The position numbers and the translations under genes are program-made. From positions 1 through 17,209 of the forward strand of contig JAUNUL010000018.1 in the NCBI GenBank assembly GCA_030538175.1: 17,209 bases of DNA, read 5' to 3'. Position 1 is the first letter of the stretch. Each line of letters begins with the position of its first letter. Shown here one piece after another: positions 6,001 to 14,360 of this stretch. The notes under the pieces were generated by a model, which was given only the letters and a program-made list of their open reading frames with translations, did no database searches and was not told the origin of the DNA. This stretch comes from Propionibacteriaceae bacterium. GTDB taxonomy: Bacteria; Actinomycetota; Actinomycetes; Propionibacteriales; Propionibacteriaceae.

Positions 6001-7410
6001 ATGTCTGGGTCGGTGGGAGTTCGTCGAGGCTGGGGATGGGTACGCCAGCCCCCCGCCGCGTGGGTGTGGTCCGCGCTCGCGTTCGTGGCGTACTGGCTCT
6101 ATGCGACGCTGCAGTGGCGCCGCTTCGAATCGCCGTCCTATGACCTGTCGATTTTCACCCAAATGCTGGCGCGCTATGCCGCGTTCGAGGCGCCGATCGT
6201 CACCGTGAAGGGTGCGGACTACAACGTCCTCGGTGACCATTTCCATCCGCTGCTGGTGATCCTGACGCCGATCTATGCGGCGTTCCCGTCGGCGTACACG
6301 CTGTTGGTGTTGCAGGCGTTGCTGGTCTCGGTGTCGGTGTTCTTCGTCACCAAGATCGCCCACGAGCACCTTGGCAGCACCGGTGGCTGGCTGATCGGTG
6401 GGGCGTACGCCTTCTCCTGGGGCGTGCAGAACGCCATGTCGGTGCAGTTCCACGAGGTCGCGCTCGGCACACCGATCCTCGCGATCAGCCTGTGGCTGCT
6501 GCTGCGCGAACGCTGGGTTCCGGCGGCCATCTGGGCCGGGCTGCTGGTGTTCATCAAGGAGGACCTCGGGCTGACCCTCATCGTGTTCGGGCTGGTGCTC
6601 GCAGCGCGGTCGGGTCGATGGCTGCTCGGTGCCCTGCTGGCTGCGTGGGGTGCAGGGTGGTTTCTGCTGACGATCGGGGTGATCCTGCCGACGATCAACG
6701 CGCATGGACAGTACGACCACAGCCGCAACCTCTCCACCGGATCGCTGCTCGCGGACCCGTTCGGGGCGCTCGGTGCCATCCTCACCAGCGATCAACGGAT
6801 GAGCACGGCCCTGCTGGTCGTGATGTGCACGGGTCTGCTGATCCTGCGCTCCAACCTGGGCCTGTTGGTGCTGCCGACGCTGGGGTGGCGGTTCATCTCG
6901 TCGAACGAGGGGCATTGGGGTGCGGGCTGGCATTACAGCCTGATCCTGATGCCGATCGTGTACGCCGCGGTGGTCGACGGGATCGTCGCGCTGCAGAAGT
7001 CCCGGTCGGCGTTCCTTCGTGCGTACGCCCGGCATGGCGCCGTGATCGTCGCGACCTTTGCCGTCGCGATCGCGAACCAGCTGCCGCTGTTCGAGCTGCG
7101 CGATCCGACGCAGTGGCAGACCGGACCGCGGCAGGCGTCGGCCCGGAAGGTGCTGCAGACCGTACCCGCGGGCGCGATCGTGTCGACCGATGTGTCGCTG
7201 ATGCACTATCTGCTGGCTGATGACCGACAGGTCTATTTCGTGGGTACGCCGGGCAATCCCGTCGAGGACTATCTCGTCATCGACAACCGCGGTGGCGGCT
7301 GGTCAGCGCCGGTCGATGCCGTCCGCCAGGGTGGCGTGATCCACCCCGGCACCCAGTGGGAGCTGGTGCTCAACGAGAACGGCTATCAGGTCGCCCGTCG
7401 GGTCGCCTGA
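6001..7410 (+). CDS. DUF2079 membrane protein, GT-C glycosyltransferase fold
   Basis: The 469-residue polytopic protein has roughly ten hydrophobic helices and a soluble C-terminal part (about 375-469). Motifs typical of DUF2079 are present: SYDLSIFTQ near residue 48, LGDHFHPLLVILTPIYA (77-93), QFHEVALGTPIL (149-160) and FIKEDLGL (184-191). The Asp/His-rich first loop resembles the acidic loop of GT-C transferases that use polyprenyl-phosphate sugars, so a role in surface glycan or lipoglycan building is likely. The acceptor and sugar cannot be read from sequence. The ATG has only weak upstream GG-rich sequence and no good -10 at leaderless distance. It diverges from the phosphatase operon and converges on the pip gene with 10 bp between stops. 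Confidence 0.75.
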   Translation: MSGSVGVRRGWGWVRQPPAAWVWSALAFVAYWLYATLQWRRFESPSYDLSIFTQMLARYAAFEAPIVTVKGADYNVLGDHFHPLLVILTPIYAAFPSAYTLLVLQALLVSVSVFFVTKIAHEHLGSTGGWLIGGAYAFSWGVQNAMSVQFHEVALGTPILAISLWLLLRERWVPAAIWAGLLVFIKEDLGLTLIVFGLVLAARSGRWLLGALLAAWGAGWFLLTIGVILPTINAHGQYDHSRNLSTGSLLADPFGALGAILTSDQRMSTALLVVMCTGLLILRSNLGLLVLPTLGWRFISSNEGHWGAGWHYSLILMPIVYAAVVDGIVALQKSRSAFLRAYARHGAVIVATFAVAIANQLPLFELRDPTQWQTGPRQASARKVLQTVPAGAIVSTDVSLMHYLLADDRQVYFVGTPGNPVEDYLVIDNRGGGWSAPVDAVRQGGVIHPGTQWELVLNENGYQVARRVA

Positions 7411-7420
7411 CCGCTGCGCA

Positions 7421-9970
7421 TCAAGCCGTCGCCAGCGCCCGGGCGAACCCCTCCGGTGACGCAGTCCGCTTGCGCAGCACCGCCCCGACTGACCCGGCGA
7501 GGCCGATCAGCAGCCACAGCACCGTCATCCCGATGGCCCCGGTGAGACCCGTGCCGTCGGTGATGATCGCCCGGATCCCGTTCAGGACCGGCGTCAACGG
7601 CAGCAGCGGGGTGACCACGTCGAAGAACAGGGGCAGCGCCGACAGCATCCCGCCGGCCGCCGACAGCGTCACCAAGGCCACCGACAACACCCGGCCCAGC
7701 CCGCCGAACCAGGCCACGAGCGCGTGGTTGACCACGACGAACATGGCGCCGCCGAGCAGCAGCATCCCGAGCACACCGAGCACCTTCGCCGCGGACAGGT
7801 CGAGCACCATCTGCCCGAGCACGGTCAGCGCGATGGCTTGCACCGCGGCGATCGCGACCCCAGGCATCAGCGCGCGGCGCACCAGGGAAACGCTCGAGCG
7901 CGTCGACGTCAACACCCGCGACGACACGGCCTGCAGCACCAGATAGGTCGCCAGACCACCGATCCACAACGCCAGCACCATCAATAGGGACGTCGACGAG
8001 GCGGCCGGGATCAGGTTCGGCGTCGTGCCACCGGCGATCGGCCGGGTCACGGCCGTCTTCAGAGCGTTGCGGTCAGATTCGGAATAGGTCGGGATCTGCT
8101 TCGCACCCTCATCGAGTCCGTCGGCCAGCGTCTGCTGACCATCCGCGACCTCGCGGGCCCCCGTGGCGGCCTTGTCGAGCCCGTCGGCCAGGCCCTTGGT
8201 GCCCGTGGCGAGCTCATCGGCACCGGACGCCATGCCGGTCAGGCCGGTCGCGAGACCCCGCGTACCCCCGGCGACTTGGCCGACACCATCGACATAGGTG
8301 CCGACACCGGCCGCGTACTGTCCCGCGCCGGTCGACAGCTCCCCCGCACCGGTCGCGGCGGACTGGATGCCCGCGGTCAACGGCACCATGCCATCCGCCA
8401 GCTGACCGGCACCATCGGCAAGCTGCCGCATGCCCTGGCTGAGCTGCGGGAGCTGGCTGGTGCCGCCGGCGATGCCGTCATTGAGCGCCTGGACACCCTC
8501 GTTGAGCTGTCCGGCGCCAACCGCGAGCTGGTCGACGCCCGCGACGAGCTGCTGCCCGGCCGGACGGAGCTGGCCGATCTGACCGGCCCCCTCGATGATC
8601 GCCGGCAGCTGCGGCAGGGTCGTCTGAACGGTCGTGATGGCCTGCGTGAACTCGCCGCTGGCCGAGATCTCCTTGGCCCACTGCACCGGCGACTTGCCCG
8701 TGCGCGGGTCCGGCGCGGTCAGGCCGGCCATCGCCTGGGACCAGGCGGTGCAGAATGCCGTCTGCTGTTCGGGGGTCAGCTCGACTCCCTCGGGCGTGGG
8801 GCAGGGGGTGTTCGCCATCGTTTCGAGCTGACCGGCGTACGCCGCTGCCTGGCTCTGCAACTGGTTGAGCTGGGTCGCGGCCTGCTGCAGTTGTGCCTGG
8901 TCGATCGAGCTCGTGTCGATCGTGGAAAGCAGACCGAGCACGGGTTCCATGCCGGCGACGAGTTGGTCGACGCCATCGACGTACGCCCGGACGCCGGGCG
9001 CCAACTGGGCCGTGCCGTCGGCCAGTGCCTGGCTGCCCCCAGCGAGCTGGCCAACGCCATCGACCATCGACGACATGCCGCCGACGAACTGGTCCACCCC
9101 ATCGGCCGCCTGGCCCGCGCCATCGGCGAGTTGGCGGGTCTGGGCGGGCAGTTCGCGGGTCTGATCGGCCATGGTCTGCATGCCCTCGGCCAACGCACCG
9201 GCACCACCGGCGAGTTGGTTCGCGCCATCCCGCAGCTGACCGCCGCCGGCTGCGAGCTGCTCAGCGCCCGTGGCGAGTTCCCCCGCACCGCGGGCCGCCT
9301 GGCTGACGCCGGTGGCGTACGAACGGGAGCCCGTCGCCAACTCATCCGCACCGTCGGCGTACGCCCGCAACCCATCGGCCAGCTGGTCGCCGCCCTCGGC
9401 GAGCTGACCGGCGCCGTCAGCGACCGTGCGGAACTGCTTCTGGGTCTCGTTGAAGCCCAGATAGATGTTGTCGAGATACATCTCGGTGATCTCGGTGTTG
9501 AACACGTTCCGCGCGGTCTCGGCGATCACCTGCGCGATCGCGCCATCGGCGATGCCGGTGATCTGAGAGGTTTCCACACCGATCGTCGCCTGGCGGGCGT
9601 CCTTGGCCGGACCCGCGAACGAGGTCGCGTCGGCCGAGAACTCCTTGGGGATGGTGATCACCGCGACGAACCGGCCGGACTTCAGCCCGGCCTCCGCATG
9701 CTCGGCATCCGCCAGCGTCCAGGTCAGGTTGTCATCGCGACGCTCCACCAGGCCCGCAGCGAGCTGGCGGCCCAGCGGTGCAGGCTGACCGTTGAGCTCG
9801 ACCATCTGGTCGAGGTTGACCACCGCGGCCTCGGCCCGGTTCAAACGGCCCTCGGCCTGCCACGTCGCGCCGAGGAAACCGAGCGCGACGATCAGTGGCA
9901 CCACGAGAATGCCGAGCAGGGAACGCCAGCCGACGGGGCGGTCATGGCTGGCTCGCTCGAGGGAAAACAT
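7421..9970 (-). CDS. YhgE/Pip-type ABC-2 family permease with heptad-repeat arrays
   Basis: The 849-residue protein has the YhgE/Pip (phage infection protein) layout: an N-terminal helix (about 14-36), a very large outer domain, and five or six C-terminal helices (about 655-832) of the ABC-2 permease type. The outer domain carries two seven-residue repeat arrays of the pattern LADGAxQ (about 182-345 and 467-625), which predict long helical coiled-coil or bundle structure. A non-repeat segment with two cysteines (C390, C407) lies between them. The C-terminal GG..LSALPLFFDVVTPLLPLTPVLNGIR stretch (in part PLLPLTPVLNGIR) is typical of the family. Its ATG shares one base with the stop of the upstream mmpL gene (TGATG), with AGGAG 5 nt upstream, so the two are translationally coupled. 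The pair probably moves or organises envelope components. Confidence 0.85.
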   Translation of the reverse strand: MFSLERASHDRPVGWRSLLGILVVPLIVALGFLGATWQAEGRLNRAEAAVVNLDQMVELNGQPAPLGRQLAAGLVERRDDNLTWTLADAEHAEAGLKSGRFVAVITIPKEFSADATSFAGPAKDARQATIGVETSQITGIADGAIAQVIAETARNVFNTEITEMYLDNIYLGFNETQKQFRTVADGAGQLAEGGDQLADGLRAYADGADELATGSRSYATGVSQAARGAGELATGAEQLAAGGGQLRDGANQLAGGAGALAEGMQTMADQTRELPAQTRQLADGAGQAADGVDQFVGGMSSMVDGVGQLAGGSQALADGTAQLAPGVRAYVDGVDQLVAGMEPVLGLLSTIDTSSIDQAQLQQAATQLNQLQSQAAAYAGQLETMANTPCPTPEGVELTPEQQTAFCTAWSQAMAGLTAPDPRTGKSPVQWAKEISASGEFTQAITTVQTTLPQLPAIIEGAGQIGQLRPAGQQLVAGVDQLAVGAGQLNEGVQALNDGIAGGTSQLPQLSQGMRQLADGAGQLADGMVPLTAGIQSAATGAGELSTGAGQYAAGVGTYVDGVGQVAGGTRGLATGLTGMASGADELATGTKGLADGLDKAATGAREVADGQQTLADGLDEGAKQIPTYSESDRNALKTAVTRPIAGGTTPNLIPAASSTSLLMVLALWIGGLATYLVLQAVSSRVLTSTRSSVSLVRRALMPGVAIAAVQAIALTVLGQMVLDLSAAKVLGVLGMLLLGGAMFVVVNHALVAWFGGLGRVLSVALVTLSAAGGMLSALPLFFDVVTPLLPLTPVLNGIRAIITDGTGLTGAIGMTVLWLLIGLAGSVGAVLRKRTASPEGFARALATA
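8096..8572 (-). repeat. second heptad-repeat array in the Pip protein
   Basis: Codons for residues about 467-625 repeat a seven-residue unit (LADGAGQ and variants), roughly 22 units. At DNA level the repeats are diverged. Confidence 0.8.
8936..9427 (-). repeat. first heptad-repeat array in the Pip protein
   Basis: Codons for residues about 182-345 repeat the same seven-residue pattern with Gly at a fixed position, roughly 23 units. Both arrays are of nearly equal length and flank the unique cysteine-containing segment. Confidence 0.8.
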
Positions 9971-12840
9971 CAGGACTCCTGGGAAACGAGATCGGGAGTG
10001 GTGCTGCCTGCGCGAGGTTCAGCGTCCGGGTCAGGATCGGGGGAAGCAGCCGGGGTTTCGGCATCGATCGGGGGCGGCAACAACTCGATGCTGAAGAAGC
10101 CATCGGGGGCCAGGTCGCCCACACGTCGGGCGTCCTCGACACCGAGCACGACGGCTCGGCCGGACTCGGCGATCACGGCGGCGATGCGCTCCCGTTCGGC
10201 CTGGGTGCGCACGGCGTCCGCACCGTCGATGATGACGACACCGATCCGGGGGTTCTTCAGCGCGGCCTCGAGGTCGCCAGCGATGGACTCATGGGCCGCG
10301 GTGCCGTCGGAGTGCAGGACGTCGACGAACGTGACCTGACGGCGTACCTTCCCCGCCTCGACCGGCAGCAGACCGCCCGAGACCTTGGCCCGACCGGTCA
10401 CGTGGGTGAGGCGGCCGGCGAGCGCGAGCAACAGGGGCGTACGCCGGGCGGCCGGACCCTCGACCACGAGCACCTCACCGGGCGCGAGATGCAGGTCGAC
10501 CGGAGCGGCGAGCGGGCCGCGGACACCGGTCGCCGCGAAACCCTCCGTGTGCAGCACGTTGTCGTTGCCCGGCCAATCCCGCAGCGCGAGCACGTTGGTG
10601 ATCGCCTCACCCTCGACGTCGAACGACGGCAGACGGCGGTCGAGCCACTTCGGCAGCCACCAGGCCTTGTCACCGAGCAGGGCGAGGACAGCGGGCACGA
10701 GGGTCATCCGGACCACGAACGCGTCCACGGCCACACCCACGGCAAGGCCGAAGGCGATCGGCTTGATCGGCCCCTCGCCCTCAGGGACGAAGAACGCGAA
10801 CACGGCGACCATGATGAGCGCGGCGGCGACGACGACCTTGGCGGACCCGACGAAACCGTGGCGGATCGCCTCGGCGGCGGAGCGACCATGCACGTACTCC
10901 TCCCGCATCCGCGACACGAGGAACACCTCATAGTCCATCGCAAGGCCGAACAGGATGCCCATCAACAGGATCGGCAGGAACGAGATGACCGGCATCGCCT
11001 TCTCGAGGTTGATGACCTCGCGGAACCAGCCATAGTTGAACACCATCGTGGTCAACCCGAAGGCCGTGCCAACGCTCAGGAGATAGCCGACGGTCGCCTT
11101 CAACGGCACCCAGATCGACCGGAACACCATCGTCAACAGGACCAGCGACAGGCCGACGACGAAGATGCCAAACGGCAGCAGTGCACCGGCCAGTCGGTCG
11201 GAGACGTCGAGTTGGACCGCCGTCATGCCGGTGACTGCGGTCCGCACATCGAGGCGGTCCTCCCAGTCCGGCGCTTTTTCGCGCAGGTCGGCGACCAGTT
11301 GCTTGGTGCCCTCGTCGGTCGGGCCGAAGTCGGGGATGATCTGGATGAAGCCGGTGTCCGCGTTCGGGTTGGGTGTGGCGAGTGGGACGGAATGTACGCC
11401 CGGCATCGCCTCGATCTCGCGCTTCAACTGGTCGACCAGGCCGAGCGGGTCGGTGGAGCCGATGATCTCGGCGGTCACGATCAGCGGGGCATTGAAGCCG
11501 GGCCCGAACTTCTCCTCGATCAGGTCATAGGTGATGCGGTCCGGCGCGGTCGCCGAATGCTGGCCCGAGTTCGGCAGGGACAGCTCGAGGTCCTTCGCGG
11601 GGATCGACAGGGCACCGAGGGTGACGACCACCACGATGACGGTGAGGATCGGCACCTTCGTGACGACACCCACCCACCAGGCAGAGGGGCCGCGCAGGGG
11701 CTTCTCCCCTGAAACGACGGCGGTGGGCGACGAACCGGATCCGACCGCGGCAGGCGGCGTACTCGACTCGGACTCGTCCGCCGACTTCTTCTTGGTCCGG
11801 CCGAACAGTCCGCCGGGCTTCGGCCGCATGCGCTCGCCGGCGAAACCCATTAATGCCGGCAACAGCGTGAGCGCGATCGCGACCGCCATGGCGACGCCGA
11901 CTGCCGCGAAGATGCCCATCACGCCCAGGAACGGGATGCCGGCGAGCGAGAGTCCGACGAGAGCGATGACCACCGTAAGGCCGGCGAAGACGACGGCGGA
12001 CCCTGCGGTGGCGACGGAGCGGGCAGTGGACTCCTCGACGTCCATGCCACCTTCAAGCTGGTCGCGGTGGCGCGACAGGATGAACAGCGCATAGTCGATG
12101 CCGACCGCGAGGCCGAGCATGACGGCGAGCATCGGCGTCGTGGAGCTGATCGGCATCAGGCCGGTCGCGATGAGCATGAGCGTCATCGATACCGCGACGC
12201 CGAGGATCGCAGTGAGCAGCGGCATGCCGGCGGCGACGACGGAGCCGAGCGTGAAAAGCAAGACGATCATCGCCACACCGACGCCGATGAGCTCGATGAT
12301 CGACATCCCGGGCATCTCCACGGAGAACGCGTCACCACCGGCCTGGACCCGCGACTGTTCGGGCAGGTTGCGTTCCATCGCGGTTGCGGCATCCGTCAGT
12401 TCAGCCCGGGTGACATCGGTGATCTGGTCCTGACCGATGTCGAGCAGGACGTTGATGATGGCGGCCGTGCGATCGTCGTTGATGAGCCCGCTGACCATGG
12501 GATCGAACGGTGAGGTCGCGGAGCCGACATAGGGCAGATCAGTGAAGACCGTCAGGTTGCGTTCGATCGACTCTTTGAGGGCCGGGTCATCGACCGTACG
12601 CCCCTCGGGCGCGATCACCAGGAAGCTCGCCCGGGTGCCCGATACCTCGGGGAACGTCTGGTTCAGCTGGGTCAACGCCTCCTGGGACTGCGCGCCCGGA
12701 ATCTCGAAGGCATCGTCGAAGGACTTCATGGTCACACCGGCAAGGCCGCCGAGAATGACCAGTGCCGCGAGCCAACCAATCAGCACTCGCCGCCGGAAGC
12801 GGAAGCACCAACGGCCCAAGTCGTATAGATGGGTCGACAC
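9970..12840 (-). CDS. MMPL-family transporter fused to a degenerate ABC ATPase domain
   Basis: The 956-residue protein is an RND/MMPL proton-driven exporter. It has TM1 at about 17-37, a first periplasmic loop, helices about 181-335 with GIDYALF (248-254), a cytoplasmic Ser-rich linker (345-380), TM7 at about 395-413, a second loop, and helices about 553-722 with AMDYEVF (634-640). The two Asp-Tyr pairs match the proton relay of MmpL proteins. Residues about 741-921 are extra. They resemble an ABC nucleotide-binding domain, with EGPAARRTPLLLALAGRL (794-811) at the Walker A position and GVVIIDGADA (867-876) at Walker B. The Walker lysine, LSGGQ and the catalytic Glu are missing. A Pro/Asp tail follows. 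The GTG start has AAGGAGA upstream. It leads the coupled mmpL-pip operon and diverges from a TetR gene, probably its repressor. Confidence 0.85.
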   Translation of the reverse strand: MSTHLYDLGRWCFRFRRRVLIGWLAALVILGGLAGVTMKSFDDAFEIPGAQSQEALTQLNQTFPEVSGTRASFLVIAPEGRTVDDPALKESIERNLTVFTDLPYVGSATSPFDPMVSGLINDDRTAAIINVLLDIGQDQITDVTRAELTDAATAMERNLPEQSRVQAGGDAFSVEMPGMSIIELIGVGVAMIVLLFTLGSVVAAGMPLLTAILGVAVSMTLMLIATGLMPISSTTPMLAVMLGLAVGIDYALFILSRHRDQLEGGMDVEESTARSVATAGSAVVFAGLTVVIALVGLSLAGIPFLGVMGIFAAVGVAMAVAIALTLLPALMGFAGERMRPKPGGLFGRTKKKSADESESSTPPAAVGSGSSPTAVVSGEKPLRGPSAWWVGVVTKVPILTVIVVVVTLGALSIPAKDLELSLPNSGQHSATAPDRITYDLIEEKFGPGFNAPLIVTAEIIGSTDPLGLVDQLKREIEAMPGVHSVPLATPNPNADTGFIQIIPDFGPTDEGTKQLVADLREKAPDWEDRLDVRTAVTGMTAVQLDVSDRLAGALLPFGIFVVGLSLVLLTMVFRSIWVPLKATVGYLLSVGTAFGLTTMVFNYGWFREVINLEKAMPVISFLPILLMGILFGLAMDYEVFLVSRMREEYVHGRSAAEAIRHGFVGSAKVVVAAALIMVAVFAFFVPEGEGPIKPIAFGLAVGVAVDAFVVRMTLVPAVLALLGDKAWWLPKWLDRRLPSFDVEGEAITNVLALRDWPGNDNVLHTEGFAATGVRGPLAAPVDLHLAPGEVLVVEGPAARRTPLLLALAGRLTHVTGRAKVSGGLLPVEAGKVRRQVTFVDVLHSDGTAAHESIAGDLEAALKNPRIGVVIIDGADAVRTQAERERIAAVIAESGRAVVLGVEDARRVGDLAPDGFFSIELLPPPIDAETPAASPDPDPDAEPRAGSTTPDLVSQES

Positions 12841-12863
12841 CCGTTCTCCTTCACGGCCAGTTG

Positions 12864-12898
12864 TTCCGTACGGAAATGTATCCGATACAGTTCTGTAT
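12864..12898. promoter_or_regulatory. nested palindromes, probable TetR operator
   Basis: Three palindromes sit in the 101-bp divergent gap: TTCCGTACGGAA (12864-12875), TGTATC-C-GATACA (12877-12889) and ATACAG-TT-CTGTAT (12885-12898). The last two overlap and share the GATACAG half. They cover the spacer of the predicted mmpL promoter, as expected for a repressor site used by the adjacent TetR protein on both genes. Confidence 0.65.
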
Positions 12899-12902
12899 TC
12901 AA
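12875..12902 (-). promoter_or_regulatory. predicted promoter of the mmpL-pip operon
   Basis: On the minus strand TTGAAT (12902-12897) and TACATT (12880-12875) are spaced by 16 bp, an acceptable -35/-10 pair about 35 bp before the GTG start. The palindromes lie between and over these boxes. Confidence 0.55.
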
Positions 12903-12941
12903 ACTTGGAACAGGGTTGGACATCCGGGCGGAAGGGGCTCC

Positions 12942-13607
12942 ATGACCATGCAGGACGGGGTCGTGCCCGAGCAGATTTCAGGGCAGACCGAGGCCGGCGC
13001 GCCCGTGAGCGCCCGACGTCAGGAGACCCAGCGTCGGTTGATGGATGCGGCCAGCCATGTGTTCGCGGAAAAGGGCATCGAGGGTGCCAGTGTCGAGGAG
13101 ATCTCGGAGTCCGCGGGGTTCACCCGGGGGGCCTTCTATTCGAATTTCGAGAGCAAGGACAACCTGTGCTTCGCGCTGCTGCGCACGGTGTTCAACCGGT
13201 TTCTGGATTCAGTACGCCACACCGTCGACCACATCATCCCTGCCGACGGCTCCACCATGGATCGCAATGACCTCATTGACACCGCTGTCGACACCTTCCT
13301 CGCAGCTCAGCCACAGGAACGCCACCTGGTGTTGTTGCTGATGGAGATGCAGCTCTATGCACTGCGGCATCCCGGGTTCGGAGCAGCCCACTCCCGGCTC
13401 ATCGTCGAAAGCACCCGCATGTTCGCCGAGGTCTTCGAGACCGCTCTGGGCAGCCAAGGCCTCGAGCTGGCGCTGCCCACCGAACAGGTCGTGGACATCC
13501 TGAAGTCCGTCCACCACGGCGGTCAGGTATCCGCCCTCGCTGCTCCGGAGACGCCGACTCAGATTGCTGACCAGTTGAAGACGGTCCTGGGCGCCCTGAT
13601 CCGTTAG
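12942..13607 (+). CDS. TetR-family transcriptional regulator
   Basis: The 221-residue protein has a typical TetR N-terminal DNA-binding domain. A first helix (ETQRRLMDAASHVFAEKG, 28-45) is followed by the helix-turn-helix VEEISESAGFTRGAFYSNFE (51-70) and the usual SKDNL. The remaining helical part (about 78-221) would bind an unidentified ligand and form the dimer. ATG 12942 has AAGGGG 4 nt upstream and is preferred; an ATG two codons later and an open frame back to 12762 are the alternatives. It diverges from mmpL-pip, and the shared gap holds palindromes, so it is most simply the local repressor of that operon and of itself. Its stop overlaps the convergent AlkD-like gene by 4 bp. Confidence 0.9.
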   Translation: MTMQDGVVPEQISGQTEAGAPVSARRQETQRRLMDAASHVFAEKGIEGASVEEISESAGFTRGAFYSNFESKDNLCFALLRTVFNRFLDSVRHTVDHIIPADGSTMDRNDLIDTAVDTFLAAQPQERHLVLLLMEMQLYALRHPGFGAAHSRLIVESTRMFAEVFETALGSQGLELALPTEQVVDILKSVHHGGQVSALAAPETPTQIADQLKTVLGALIR

Positions 13608-14332
13608 TTGGGCAACAGGCGCAAGGCCTCGCGTACCGACAGCCCCGACAGGTCCGGGTGGGCAGCGACGAAGGCGCGTACCCATGCCGGATCAGTCTTC
13701 GAATGCTGCCGCAGGGCCCAGCCGATGCCCTTGCGGGCAAAGAAGTCGCGGTCGGCGATGCTCCCCTCGATCGCGTACGCCAGCAGGTCCACATCCGTCT
13801 CACCCTTGCGATCCAACTGGGCGATGATCGCGACCCTGCGTATCCACAGGTTCTCCTCGCGCGACCAGTCACGGAGGATCGGGGTGATCTCAACCGGCTG
13901 CGCGGCGAGCACTCGGCCGACCAGGTGCGCGGTCTCGTCGCACAGGTCCCACCACTGTCCGGTGAGCACGAAATGTCGGTACAACGCCAACGAGCGCGGA
14001 TCGTCGGCGAACGCGCGGTGCTTCGGATGGCGAGCGAGGGCGAGGGCGGCGTACCGCTCCTCACGATGGCCCGCCTCATCCCACAGCGATCTGACCGCCT
14101 GCTCCCACACCTCGCGATCAGCGAACGGCCCGTGCTCGCGAACGAGCTCCCGGACCAGGCGGCGCACCTCGGGCGAGCGGACTCCGTGGAAGGGCATGGC
14201 GGATTTCATGTACCGCTGCTGTCCCGGAGCCACCTCCGGATCTGCGCGCTCCAGCAATCCGGCCCGCACCGCGGCGACGACTCCATCCGCAACGCGGAAC
14301 CCGGCGTCGACGCTGTCAGTCGCCTCGCTCAT
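13604..14332 (-). CDS. DNA alkylation repair protein, AlkD-like HEAT-repeat glycosylase
   Basis: The 242-residue all-helical protein matches the AlkD/AlkC DNA_alkylation family, which excises N3- and N7-alkylpurines without base flipping. The active-site segment GQWWDLCDETA (125-135) places W128 and D132 with the W-x3-D spacing of the Trp and Asp of Bacillus AlkD. NLWIRRVAII (161-170) carries the matching Arg. FFARKGIGWALRQHSKTDPAW (197-217, in part KGIGWALRQHSKT) is the most conserved stretch of the family. It should therefore be catalytically competent. ATG 14332 has AGGAGG 4 nt upstream. It is the last gene of a minus-strand run behind two membrane glycosyltransferases, 28 bp after the PIG-V stop, an unusual partner for them. 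It overlaps the convergent TetR gene by 4 bp. Confidence 0.9.
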   Translation of the reverse strand: MSEATDSVDAGFRVADGVVAAVRAGLLERADPEVAPGQQRYMKSAMPFHGVRSPEVRRLVRELVREHGPFADREVWEQAVRSLWDEAGHREERYAALALARHPKHRAFADDPRSLALYRHFVLTGQWWDLCDETAHLVGRVLAAQPVEITPILRDWSREENLWIRRVAIIAQLDRKGETDVDLLAYAIEGSIADRDFFARKGIGWALRQHSKTDPAWVRAFVAAHPDLSGLSVREALRLLPN

Positions 14333-14360
14333 CCACCCTCCTGTGGGTCCAGGCCCAGCC

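Noticed and set aside
5926..7206. Upstream extension of the phosphatase frame
   Set aside because: It runs antisense through the DUF2079 gene. The family's conserved N-terminus and a Shine-Dalgarno sequence support a start at 5925.
8276..10339. Long plus-strand open frame (687 codons) opposite the pip gene
   Set aside because: It lies antisense to a clear YhgE/Pip gene. Its apparent repeats mirror the heptad codons, and the composition is Arg/His/Gly-rich without a domain.
9895..11712. Long plus-strand open frame opposite the mmpL gene
   Set aside because: It is antisense to conserved MMPL sequence. The product is an Arg/His/Asp-rich low-complexity string typical of high-GC shadow frames.
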